Shown here piece by piece: positions 21,470-33,165 of a stretch of DNA of 64,000 nucleotides; within the stretch, counting starts at the first letter, position 1; every line of letters starts with the position of its first letter. The notes under the pieces were generated by a model. That model ran no database searches. It had not been told where the DNA came from and saw only the letters and a list, made by a program, of their open reading frames with translations. Origin of the DNA: Amaranthus tricolor (Eukaryota; Streptophyta; Magnoliopsida; Caryophyllales; Amaranthaceae). The stretch lies in assembly GCF_026212465.1 (NCBI RefSeq), contig NC_080063.1, forward strand, positions 5,099,201-5,163,200, written 5' to 3'. The translations under genes and the position numbers were made by a program.

Positions 21470-24400
21470 ATGCTGAAAGCCCCTGATTCTCCAAATCACC
21501 ACTCCACAATGCATCCACTCAATTCCAAACCATCTTCTCTATCCGATGTTTCAGATGGCGCCGCCGAACACCGCCTTCGTGAGGCGGAGGAGCGTCTGAA
21601 GGAAGCCATTGAAGAGCTCCATCGTCGTCAGTTGAGTTGCGCTGCCGCAGCTCCTGGACCTCACCACCCTCCGTGCGACCATCCTGAGGAGTCTTGTGTT
21701 GCTCACGCTATTGGTAATCTCTGTCAAAGCTTCTTACTTTCTTATGGCGTTCGTGTTGGTGTTGGCATCCTATTACGCGCTTTCAAGCTTGCTCGTGGTC
21801 GTTCTTTCTCCTCTCTTCTTGATCTCAAGGTATGTCTTTGAATTTTTGGAATTTGTTGGTGTTTTGGTTTTGAAATCATCAGTAATTGTGGTTTGCAATT
21901 GTTGGTTTACTTCAGAAGTTGCTGTAAAGTGATTACGGAATGCTGTATTTTGTTTGCAATATTTGTTATATTGATTGAGGCTTAGATTGGTATTGGTGCG
22001 GAGAGTATTGTTAGAGTTATGACTCGTTCCAAAGGATTAGCCACAGTGATGATCATAACTAGTGATGTACAAATAATGATTTAAGTCTTTTTAAGAACTT
22101 GTAAAATGATCAGGGTGTGAAATGTGCTTGAACTTTAGTATTGCACTCTTTACGAAAATGTGAGGTTTCAGCTAGGTGTTGGAGTTATCAATTTTGGTTC
22201 TGCTTGTAGTTTAGGGTTTGAAGCATGTATGAGAATCAATAATTTAGTCAATTCAGGTATTGGAAAAAATGGTATGGTATAGCCGTATAAGGATGGAGAT
22301 ATCTAACCTGAAAATTGCAAGAGTGGGTTTAGTACATTATGAAATGAAATGCCCCAAAGCACCTGTGCTACATAACTGTCAAGTATGGGCTTCAATTGTC
22401 ATTTAATATTTTACAAAGGTATAGGAAGAGACTCTTAGTTTGTACTCCAATTTTATGCCAATGATGAAATCATGAACTAGCCCATTGGTTACCTTTTTAT
22501 CTTCATTACCAATAATACTTCGAGATAGTTTGTCAATATATACAATCAATGTCTTTTGATTGAATGACATGGCTTAAACAAGACTCATGTGAAGGGTGAA
22601 TGATTTACCGTGAATCAAATTGTTTTAATGTTTGATGTCAACATCTCCTAAGGAGCTACAAAATTGTACCTCAGCTATTGTAAACGAGAGTTTTCACTTG
22701 ACTGCTTTAAACTTTCTAGTGTTTTGACTACTGATTCACCTTTTGTTGACCACTTTGGGATTAGTCACTTTCAAAGTTGAATTGGGATCTATTTGGAAAC
22801 AAACTTCTTCCCAAAGACTTGGGACCGATAGAAGAACTTGACCAAGGAAATTGCTTTTTAAATATTATCCTTATTGCTTAGATAAGCCAATGCACCCTAC
22901 CGTTAGTGAAAAGCATGAATTAGTTAAGAGGCATTTTGTTATATTCCGTTATTTTCCGAAACTAAAGCACTGCGATGATATTAGGTTTCATTATGGTAGA
23001 AAAAAATAACAATAAACTTAAGTAATTGAAAATAGCTTTAGTATATGTAACTCACAAGTTTGGCCTTCAATTGAGAGAAGAGACTCGTATGTATTAGAAT
23101 TTAATCTGTTCAAACAAATCACAACTAGCAATGCGAGTAGATAGGAGGAGATAAAGTACACAAAATGTAATTATATACTCACTTATAGACTAAATGAGCA
23201 TTGAGCACAAAACTTAATTATTGGGGTTTGTTCACCAACTTCAAAGAGTAAGACTAGCATACCCAATAAGAAATACAATTCCACAATAAATTTAAATCAA
23301 TAATTTTAGTATATGAACGTTGGTTTGATTTTCCTTCATAGTATTTTCCATTAAAAAACTCAAATTTTTAAAATTTCTTAAATTATAACCCTTAGCTTCA
23401 TTATAGCCTCCCAATTTCTCAAATAATAAAATTTTCATTAAAAAACTTAGATTTTTAAACTTGTTTTTACGTAGCTACAGTGTTAGTGTATCAACCTTTT
23501 GACTATAATTTTTTGCTTGTGTATTAGCATTTGACTATAGTTTTTTTTTCTAGTGTATCCGTTATTCAACTATTATTTTTTCTTGTGTATCGACTATTTG
23601 GTCCCCCAAATATAATACCTTGGCTTCGCCTCAGGGTGCAATGGTACTGTCGCTATCATTCTAATGATTTATAGCAGTGTAATGTAATTCAATAGCTAAT
23701 TTGCCTTTTGAACTCGCTATTCGCTCAAAACGACAAAAAAATAGCCCAAAACCGACCAAAATTTGTTTTGTTCGATTCACCAGGAGAAATAGAGAATCAT
23801 GTGGCTATGATTTATCGTAATTAAATTCATTCAAATGTAAGCCGTAAAGAAGGGCTTGTCTTACTGCAACCTCACTAGTCTGCTCTTACCCATAATTCGT
23901 TGTAAAACTTGTGTCTGAAGTTTCTTCTTTGATATATGTCGCATGGGGGCTGAAAAGTTTTATTCTTTAGATTTTAATGAACTAGGTATCAAGGTCATCG
24001 GTATTTTTTAGTTGCCTGGGTAAAGACATGTATTCTTCTTCAATTCACTGTTACATAGGGGATTCATCAACTGGTGCTTGTGGTGGTGGCTGCTTATATG
24101 CTGTACATATAAATTATAATGTCTTTGTTGGTTTACTATTTTGTTCAGCAACTTGTCTCAGAGAAGGATCTGATTGTTAGAGAGGAAGCTTGTCGTGTTG
24201 GGTTGTTGTTTGGTGGATTTACTGGCTCTTATCATGCCCTAAGATGTTTACTTCGGAAATTGAGGAGAAGGGAGACTCCTGTCAATGTGTAAGTGTGCAA
24301 TACTAATTATTTTGTTGTGGTTTAGCTTCTCATTTGAGCTGTCCATGTTTCACTGTTTTGCTAGCTTCGTTTGTAATGAACTCATGTATTATACATAGTT

Positions 24401-27400
24401 AACTTTTTTAAAGCTGATGATGAAGCAGAATCTTAGCAGGCTCTGTTGCAGGCTTGTCAATCTTAGCATTAGATGATACCAATCGAAGACGCACTCTAGC
24501 GTTGTATCTTTTGGCTAGGCTATCTCAGGTACCTTGATCAACAAATGGCTTTCTTGTATAGTAAATAAGGCGTTCTTAGATAGGATGTAATGCATTTTTT
24601 TTGTGGGTGTTGTTGGTGGGGGGAAGATAGAAAGTTGCAAAAGAAAAATAAAGAGTAGAAATGCTTACAACGAAAGTAAAGGCAAGAATTGGTGATGTTA
24701 TGAAAATGGAGGGATAGGGATTTATCTCACTTTGGGGGTTGATAGTTTCCTTTGAGGAGGGGATATGGTATGTATTTCCCGGATGACAAGGGTAATAGTT
24801 CCTCTCTCACGCTCTTCGTATTGTCACTCTACCTTATCCCTCTTTAACAATTCCTTGCCCATATCACGAACTCCATTTACCTTCAATTTGTAAAGTATGA
24901 TTTCTGTTTTCCACAAAATGTGATAAAAGGGTTCAATTATGTACCTGTTCTTAGACTGATTACATTTGACAACAATAAGAACCTTCCGTGTCACGTGACC
25001 TTTTTTTCTTTCTTTTTCTGCTAGTGTGCTTATAATTCTGCTAAAGGCAAGAACAAATTTCACTTTTGGGGAAGTCACTGGCAACACGGGGATTCTTTAC
25101 TTTTTGCTTTGTCATCTGCTCAGGTAATTAAGGTTGACCTGCTTTAGTGTTTCAGTGTTTCCCTTTTTAATTGTTAATTTATCAGTTTTCTCTGCAAATT
25201 GCTTGGTTCCTCTCCTTCCTTGAAGTAGTTCTGTAAATTTTGCTGCCTGCTCTTCATTTCTGTGGAAATACCCTTTGTTTAGTATTTGTTGTGAATTGAG
25301 TAGGCCTCAGTAACTGATAAAATGTAGGTGAGGTTTTAGGGATAAAATCTTAACCTGAATAGATTACTGCAAAAGGGATAATTTCCATTGCTAACAATGG
25401 TATACATCCACGTTACTTGATGTTGCTTATTTCAAGCTGTAAGTTCACTCCCTCTAGAAAAATTAAACAAAGTAACTTTCTCAAATTTGGAAAAATTACC
25501 GTGAATATTATAACCTTTCATCAATTTCCCAACAATAATACCAACTTTTAATTAACCATGAATGATACCACCTTAAGGGGGTTTTGTCCTAGAATAATAC
25601 CAACTCTAGTTTATTAACTAATTTACCAATTGTTTTTGTCATATAATTTCCTATAGTTTGATTTTTAACATGTTAGGGATATCCTCGGGAAATACCCTCT
25701 AAGTTGGTACTCCCTCCGTTCTTTTAAGTTCTTCCACTTTGGGTTTTTCACACATATTAAGAAAAAGAGAATCTTTGGTTGTAGTGGGTATTATTTTAAT
25801 TAAATAGTAGTGTGAAGTAATGATTGTATTGAAAGTATGAGAGAGAAAATAATTATAAATAAAAGAAAAGGGGTATATTAAAAGAAAAGGGGGGTTTTAA
25901 GGGGTAAAAGTGGGATAAAAACTTTCTAAAAATAGAAAGTATTCTAAAGTGGAAGAACTTATGAAATTACCCGTTATAGTAAGGTGGAAGAACTTAAAAG
26001 AACGGAGGGAGTATTATTTATGGTTAATTAAAGTTGGTATTATTGTAGGAAAATAAATAAAAGGTTGTATTATTCTTGGTAATTCTTCCCTCAAATTTTG
26101 AGGACATGATGGAGCTTTAGGCAGTTTTAAAAGGGACATGATGGGAGCTACATATTATTTAAGTTAGTATTCTTCTGGAACTTAGTTCAAGTGAAGACTT
26201 GGAGAATCAGGACAAAAGAAGATATCTGAAAAATCCGGGAGTTTGTTTACTTTGTTTAGTTTATTCAAGTGCTATATAAGCTGAGAATTCTACCATAGCT
26301 AAGCATGTTTAGAAGACGGTGTTTAACAGTAACAAGCTTGTATTATTGGTAATCTGAAAAGAATACCAAGGAGTCAACAATTAGGATTTCTACTTCCAAA
26401 CCAAGTAAAAGCCCAGTTGTACTTGCTTGTTAGAGGCTAGCAACTCTTGCAAATGAACAGTTGCAAATTAACCACTCAATTTATGTAACATACTATTATA
26501 AATAAGATTATTTTTCGTATATGTAACTTCTATGCCCGCTCTATGACAATTCTCTAATAAATTGAATTTGGTTCCCACTACATCCCTCTATGGTTATTTC
26601 ATTTGCCACTAAATCCACCGAGGAGAGGTTAGATTTGATGTTATAAGAATACTTGTTAGCGTGAACTGGGTCAGTTTACTTTTTTATGATGCCATAATTG
26701 CTTTAGCTGATTTATTTTCAATATTGTCTTTATGTGTGTAAAATTATGATATATCAAGTACTTATTACTGGAATGTTTGGCCATAGAAGCTGCAAAAATC
26801 ATTACTGGATCTAACCTTAAGATACTGTATTCAGGTTATGTATTCTTTCATAATGCGTCCAGAGAGCTTACCAAAATCTTATGAAGAATTCATTCAGAAA
26901 ACTGGGCCAGTGGCAGCACCTGTATACAAGGCTGTCAGAGACTGTTGTAGAGGCAGCCCAGTGGATGTGACATCATTATCAGTATACTTGTCTAGTAGAG
27001 GGGTGAAGAATGTGGTGCCCTTGGAAGAGTTCCCTTCCATAATTCCCTGCTCCATTATTCATCCAAATACCCAATCATGTTTAACTCACAATGTTAATGC
27101 TGCATCAGCTACTTTCAGGAAAACATTTCCTCTTTACTTCTCATTGACCTTTGTACCTTTCGTGGTTCTACATCTACAAAAGGTAACCCTATCGTGAGTG
27201 CTCTATTCCCATTCTTGTTAATCCAGAGAAAAGATACATAAATATACCTTTCCTGTGCTATACATAAATATACCTTTCCTGTGCTATGTTTTGATACTTG
27301 TGTATATATAACTCAAGTTAAATATTGCAGAATCAGTTATTAGTTTAACAATGTTATGCTGCTTACTTTGTTTTGTTTAGAGATGCTTGGTTGCTATTGT

Positions 27401-28679
27401 CAAGGAGATGTAGGTGTCCCTTGATTAGAATGTGTTAACTTTGAAATGAATATGACTGATGTACAATTCTAACATGTGGGTGTCTTTCGCTCAAGAGGCG
27501 CGTTTTAAATGTTTTTCTTGGATGAGTTATCAGCGTTTGGTTTTAAGCTTATAACATATTAGAATTGGCTGTAATACCATTTCCTGAAGCAAGAGCCATG
27601 TTGTTGTAGTTCATGGATACGCCAGCTCAAACATGTTGGCGTGCTGTGAAGGATGCTGTTCGTTCGACAACATTCTTATCAGCATTTGTCGGGATATTTC
27701 AGGTTAGCCTTTTCTATCACCTCCTCAGAGATATATCTTGAATCCTCATCACTCAAGTTTGTTTTCCTCTGTGGGATTGCAGAGTGTCATTTGTTTGCAC
27801 AGAAAAGTGGCATTACATGATCATAAGCTTGTATATTGGATCTCGGGTGGACTTGCTGCTCTTTCTGTATTGCTGGAAAAGAAAAGCAAGCGGAGTGAAC
27901 TTGCTTTATATGTTCTTCCCCGTGCTGGAGATTCTTTATGGAACATATTGATAAATCGAAATTTGCTGCCCCATATAAAGAATGCCGAGGTAAACTTCAA
28001 CCTCAATTCCTCCATTCTGATTTCGTGTCTATCTATTCCTATGTGGTCTATGCTACATGGTGTATGTTGGCTACGACTTGGGATCCACAATATTCCTATT
28101 GCTTTCTTTTACACCTCTTTTTGGAAGTATTGGTTCTAACCCTGAAATATCATACATTTTATCTTAGTACTCCTGCTATCCAGACCACCGTCTCACTTTT
28201 GACTTATAACCAAAAACTGTGTCTTACAGTCTTGGATTTTGTTTCGGTATGCCTATGTGTCGAATGTCACTTTCTATATGCATCCCCCAGATGATGATTT
28301 GTAAATGGGTGGTTTTGATTGACGTAGTCTGTTCTTTTTCTTGTACTGTTGATTATAAGCAATGTTATATGGCTTGTTTCTGACAACCTGCAAGAAATCT
28401 TTGTGCTTCAAACAGGTGGCTTTATTTTGTGCGTGTATGGGTGGATTGATGTATTATTTAGAGCATGAGCCAGACACGATGGCTCCATTTTTGCGTGGTT
28501 TAATACGTCGCTTTCTGGCAAGTCGAATTAGTAATCCGAGCCCTCCTCCAAACCGTAATGCTTCTTATACTTATCTGCAATCTTTCGAGGCCATGGAAAA
28601 GCCAAGATTGAAAGAGGATGAAGAAGCTACTCAGACACCTTCCGCAAAGTATAATCTAGAGTCTATATCAGGGCTCTGA
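21470..28679 (+). CDS. TMEM135-like / Tim17-22-23 family-annotated membrane protein
   Basis: Coding exons are 21470-21829, 24149-24288, 24429-24528, 25025-25123, 26835-27182, 27610-27702, 27783-27989 and 28416-28679. All junctions are GT-AG and in frame, giving 536 codons. The start is the first ATG in the open frame (MLKAPDSPNHHS). The N-terminus holds a short charged helix (LREAEERLKEAIEELHRRQ), then CxxH-rich and hydrophobic segments. Blocks such as LLAGSVAGLSILALDD (joined across exons 2/3), FWGSHWQHGDSLLFALSSAQVMYSF, MRPESLPKSYEEFI and PCSIIHPNTQSCL match TMEM135. Plant homologues are annotated as Tim17/Tim22/Tim23 family. Animal TMEM135 acts at mitochondria and peroxisomes. The plant role is not established. 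Intron 4 carries MITEs. The gene converges with the cis-prenyltransferase gene. Confidence 0.85.
21830..24148 (+). other. Intron 1 of the TMEM135-like gene (2.3 kb)
   Basis: The donor is AAG|gtatgt at 21829/21830 and the acceptor is ttcag|CAACTT at 24148/24149. AT-rich, with no embedded gene or clear transposon end seen. Confidence 0.75.
25490..26100. mobile_element. Foldback-type element in intron 4
   Basis: The left arm (about 25490-25570: aaaaattaccgtgaatatta..., caataataccaacttt, taattaaccatgaat) is the imperfect reverse complement of the right arm (about 26012-26090). The Stowaway MITE at 25710-26011 lies inside it, next to the right arm. Target duplication not resolved. Possibly a MULE- or foldback-derived MITE. 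Confidence 0.55.
25710..26011. mobile_element. Stowaway-type MITE (TSD TA)
   Basis: It starts CTCCCTCCGTTCTTTTAAG and ends with the inverted CTTAAAAGAACGGAGGGAG. It is flanked by TA at 25708-25709 and 26012-26013. The TIR and TA target are diagnostic for Tc1/mariner-derived Stowaway elements. Confidence 0.93.
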
Positions 28680-29482
28680 TGAACTCAACTAATAGACTAA
28701 CTTGCCCATTGATTTTTCAACATTGAGCAGCCATTCAAGCGAAGCATCTGTTTGGTTTAACCTAAGGCATATTTGGTGTTTGCAGTCACGAAATTTCGTT
28801 CGATTTCCGTTAAAATATCCATGCTGGTGGTGACTTTAGCGATGTTTGTCCGTCCACCAACTGATCTTTCTGTTTATAAATCTTTATCATCATTCACCAT
28901 TTATCATCCGTTACACCTTCAGAGACGGTGTAATTTGTAACGGAAACTTCTGGAAAGAAATCGGTGATGTATCATTACCATGAAGATTAGCATCGTACAT
29001 TCTTTACAACATCACAAAATCGAAGTGTTCATCAAGTTTATTTCAATTTGTTACTATTAGAGGTGTTCATCTGGCCAATTTTTCTCGTTCTTTCTAATCT
29101 TGATTCTAGTGCTTAAGGTTAGATGGGTCTGTAATAATCTGTATACTAGGAGGAGATTTTCTTCTACATATGTGCATTAACAAAACATTTTCATCAAATT
29201 TTCTGATGGAACACTTGCAAGTTATTTATTTGAGTACACATTGAATATTTAATCTAAGCCATGGAATGAAAGTGCACAACTTCACTATTATTACATGCAA
29301 TAATAGTCGACAAAAAGCAGTGGAGACCAAATATATTTTTGAATATATAAGGCTTGATGGCAAGTAAATCAAACAATAGCAAAAGTAATACAAATTATTA
29401 TAAAGTAGTATTTAAATATAAAATCAACACATATCTTAGGGTTTCATTCCAACAAAACCCTACAAGTGACAAATTATTAGCC
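28680..29482. other. Intergenic region between convergent genes
   Basis: It contains the 3' UTRs and terminators of the TMEM135-like gene (plus) and the cis-prenyltransferase gene (minus). No other feature recognised. Confidence 0.5.
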
Positions 29483-30932
29483 TTATACTTTACCAAAGCG
29501 TCTCCCTCTTTGTTGAAAAGAACGTAATGCCTTAACAAATTCATCTTCTCCAAAATCAGGCCAAAGTGTATCAGTAAAATACAATTCTGTATAAGCAGAT
29601 TGCCATAAATAGTAATTGCTAAGTCGAATTTCGCCGCTTGTTCGAATGATTAGATCAGGAGATGAAACATCTGTAACGTTAGTTTGTAGATGTTGCTCAA
29701 ACAAAGATTTGGTTATGGCTTCTGGTTGTAGTAAACCATCCTTAACTTTCTTAGAAATGGTTTGACAAGCATGAACGATATCATTTTGTCCACTATAACT
29801 CATTGATATTATGATATGAAATTCAGTGTTTTCTTTTGTATCTTGCTCTATTTTTATAATTGCTTCTTGTAATGAATTTGGTAATGTTGATTTATCTCCT
29901 ATCACTGAAACTCGTGCTCCATACCTGTTTATGACATTCGTTTATGTACTTATATTAGTAGAGTGATTATATAATTATTGGTTTTCATATTAAACCAAAT
30001 ATTATATCAAATTAATAATTTAATAATCTTAAATAATGTTGATTGTTATGTCTAGTATCATTAGTTCTTTTCATGATTTTGATAATTTTAAGGATAAAAA
30101 TTAATTTTATTGTTCTAAACTGAAATTTCTAATTGATTTCAAATATGTTTATTGAATGAAAATAATCTCATTTCTCAGTCACATGCTAATTTGGTCCCCT
30201 CAATTATACAAGTTACACTAATAACAAAGATAAAAAAACGTTGCTGAATTAAAAGTCAAAAAGAATGACTTACCTTTGAGAAGTGAATACAAGATAATAC
30301 TTGAGAGCTTTTTCAAAAGCATACATCAAATAATCCACTTCATCCTACAAACATAAATCCAAAAAAACACCAAATTAATAGAAAAAAAATATACCCAATG
30401 ATGAAATCAAGGTAGAGTATGGCATTATTATTATTGTTATATAATGATAATTAAATCCAGGTTGATATAAAATGAGCTAAAAACTCACTTTTGGTCGTGC
30501 CCAATTTTCAGAAGAAAACATAAAAAGTGAGATAATAGGAATCTTCCACCTACGACACAATTCAAGAAAGAAACATAAAGTCCCAAGCCCAGCTTCATAT
30601 CCTTGAATTGAAGAAATTCCTCTTTTCTTAGCCCATCGTCGACTCCCATCCAAGATTACCGCCACATGCTTCGGCATTGCCTCACGTAAGAGCCTCTTAG
30701 GCAGCTCTTCATTACGAAAATTACACAGAAACATATTGTCATCTTTAAATGATGATTCTCTTAGAATCATGTTTACAAATGCACGTCTATAAACTTCTTC
30801 TTGTTTCTTTTTTAAAATTAATGAAAAGATTGGAAGTCTAATAATCCATCTTTGGATTATTGCTATGATTATTAGCCAAATCTTCTTTAATATTATTTTT
30901 GAAGTTAAAAACTTCTTTAATATTGATCTCAT
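29483..30932 (-). CDS. cis-prenyltransferase (dehydrodolichyl diphosphate synthase-like)
   Basis: Minus-strand exons 30489-30932, 30274-30344 and 29483-29924 join in frame to 318 codons. Enzymes of this family add isopentenyl diphosphate in cis to a farnesyl-type starter to make polyprenyl diphosphates for dolichol or related lipids, usually at the ER. Residues ~12-42 form a hydrophobic, probably membrane-associated N-terminus. Family regions follow in order: HVAVILDGSRRWAKKRG (region I), GYEAGLGTL, SLFMFSSENWARPK (region III), and DLIIRTSGEIRLSNYYLWQSAYTELYFTD (region V, with the IRTSGE.RLSN signature). WPDFGEDEF follows. Region I normally reads DGNRRW. Here it is DGSRRW, so a conserved Asn next to the catalytic Asp is Ser. 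The rest looks intact and full length. Subtype (DHDDS versus other plant CPT) is not decided. Confidence 0.93.
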
Positions 30933-31008
30933 TTTTCCAATTCTTTTTGTGAATTGGGTGAGGGTTTACCTTCATGCCCTACATTAATTTATACACGTAA
31001 CTAAATGT

Positions 31009-31010
31009 CA

Positions 31011-31063
<53 letters not shown>
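31009..31063. repeat. (AAT)n/(ATT)n perfect foldback microsatellite
   Basis: A run of aat units is followed directly by a run of att units, so the tract is self-complementary. It lies about 80-130 bp upstream of the cis-prenyltransferase start codon. Confidence 0.9.
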
Positions 31064-31064
<1 letters not shown>

Positions 31065-31255
31065 TAATCAGTTACTTTTAGATTACTTTTAGATTACTTA
31101 TATCCCTAACTAGATTAGTTATATATCTTGCATTGAACATACTTGAGAGTCATGTGCCATTTATGTGACACATTGTAATTAAGAGTTTACTTGTGATGCA
31201 CGGTATTAGTTATTAGGGTTGAATCCTTATGGCTTTTCTTCTTCCTTTACTTCTA

Positions 31256-31514
31256 CTTCCTCCGAATTTTAATAGTTGCTACCGTTTCTGTTGAAACTAC
31301 TGTTCATCAACTGATTTTGTATGGTATATATTTCTCCATATATAATGTAATATGTAGTCAAGTGGAAACTTATTTGATTCGTTTTAATGTATATTTTCAT
31401 AATATTAACTTTTTAAAATTTTTATCATATGAAATTAAAGATATTAAAGATTAAAATCGTACATCGAATAGCGTGAAAAACAAAAGCGTAGCAAGTATTA
31501 AAAACTAGAGGAAG
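31256..31514. mobile_element. Stowaway-like MITE (TSD TA)
   Basis: The ends CTTCCTCCGAATTTTAATAG and its imperfect inverse (ctagaggaag) are flanked by TA at 31254-31255 and 31515-31516. The interior shares the gtcaagtgg / ttgattcgttttaatg / ataatattaactttt words of the other copies. Confidence 0.75.
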
Positions 31515-32894
31515 TATATGGCTTACTTACCCTTACCTAGTAGGTCGGCAATGACAAAACTTCTATTGAGATCGGGAGTGTCGCACGCCACGTTTTATTT
31601 TCTAATATTGAGTAATATTTTATGTATACAACGAGATTTTTATAATATCGTTATCATGTATTCCATCTATTTTCTTTTGTTCTTCTTATAACTTTCATTT
31701 GGAAATTTTAAAATATTCTTCTAATTTAGAATTATTCTATTTTAGTAACCAATAAAATTCAAGGAAATTATTACATTTACACTCTAATTTATAGAAATTA
31801 ATTACTTTGATTTTCAATGTATTTTCTTTATATATACACCCAATGAAATTTAATGACGTTATTACAATTACACATTAATTATTTTTTATAATTTTTTACT
31901 CAACTCTCATAGTATCTATTGTGTAATTATTGTTTATCTTGATTGAAATAAAATAGAAAGGATAACATTGGAAAAAAACTTTCAACTTTAAGTATTTCGA
32001 TTCTAAAACTTCTATATTTAATATATATTTACTTTAAAATTGACTTAATCTAGAGTTATAGGCTAGTCATTGAATAAAAAGAAAAAAATGACGGGAATGA
32101 AATTACAAGTTTTTCTAGGAAAAAATATTTAAAAAATAAGAAATGAAAAAAATAAAAATAAAAAAACAAACTAACTCTCAAGTTCCCCCTGGACAATTTT
32201 TCCAATTCAGCCCCTCCCTTCCCCCTCCCCTCCCCCTCCGTGGCAAGTACCCCAGTCCCTATCCAGCTCGAAACCAGACTTGAAATACAGAAAAATCTTG
32301 GTCAAACCCAATAGAAACCTTAATTTAACTATTTTGACTCGTTTTTAGTTTTACAACATCATTTTCATTTACTTATCATTTTTAGCCGGGACTTAAAATA
32401 GGTATATTATTGGCCATTTTTTATAAGAAATATTTTCTTAAAAATAAAAAATTATAATATTTATTTTTTGCATGACCGTTGATTAGTAAAAATAAAACGG
32501 TCTATCGCTTAGGGCTTCAAACTTTTTAGAGCCCAAATTTTTTTTTTATGTTACAATATACTTAAATTAAATTTAGATATAATTTGTATTTTTTGCTATG
32601 TAATACTATGAGCAGTGAGCTGTTATTAAAAGTTAGGAGTACAATACTTTGAAATGTAAGTCATATACGAATGATTTGCCTAAGTAGTGTTGGAAAATAA
32701 AAAAAATTTTAATTTGGAGTTCACCAAAATTTATTTCCCAAACTAGTATTCATTAAGAAAAAAAATTAATTAAATATATTTGATTGTGGTTTGTGAAGCT
32801 TCAAACCTCTTTCCCAAGCAAAACTAAAATAAAGTTAAATTAATTCAAATTCCAACTACAATCCTATTTATTTGCTCAATCCCTAAACTAAACA

Positions 32895-33165
32895 TGTAAC
32901 ACCTCGGCCCCTCAGACCGCTGGTGATTACTCTTGGAGACTATAGACTAGCCTCACAAACCAACACAAGTCTTTTCAGCGCACTTTGGCGTTACTCGTGC
33001 GCACTCGGGAAAAATTCCCAGGAGGTCACCCATCCTAAGATTGCTCTCCACCAAGCATTCTTAACTGTGGAGTTCTTAGCAAATGGGCTCCCTAGAAAGG
33101 AAGATGCACCTTGTTGGTATGAGTAGTCTATCAATCCTTTTTCAAGCTAAATCTATGGTATTACA
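32895..33165 (-). mobile_element. Cassandra-type solo LTR containing 5S rRNA sequence (TSD AAACA)
   Basis: On the plus strand it reads TGTAACACCTCGG ... CTATGGTATTACA, flanked on both sides by AAACA (32890-32894 and 33166-33170). On the minus strand the middle matches plant 5S rRNA: ACTCCACAGTTAAGAATGCT, then AGGATGGGTGACCTCCTGGG, including the C-box of the internal pol III promoter. LTRs that embed a 5S gene define the Cassandra TRIM family. No second LTR lies nearby, so this is a solo LTR and not a functional 5S gene. Confidence 0.9.

Larger units (their letters stand above)
30933..32894. other. Intergenic AT-rich region with repeats
   Basis: It contains the cis-prenyltransferase promoter next to 30932, an (ATA/ATT)n foldback at 31009-31063 and a MITE at 31256-31514. 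It also contains a short C-rich stretch (cccctcccttccccctcccc) at about 32212-32236. No coding region supported. Confidence 0.45.

Noticed and set aside
27821..28294. Extra frames overlapping exon 7 and intron 7 of the TMEM135-like gene
   Set aside because: They are out of frame with the spliced exons and run across splice sites. The in-frame exon explains the coding signal.
32923..33126. A possible functional 5S rRNA gene
   Set aside because: The 5S-like part is diverged from plant 5S, is bounded by TG...CA ends and lies within a 5-bp target duplication, so it is an LTR (Cassandra type), not an rRNA gene.
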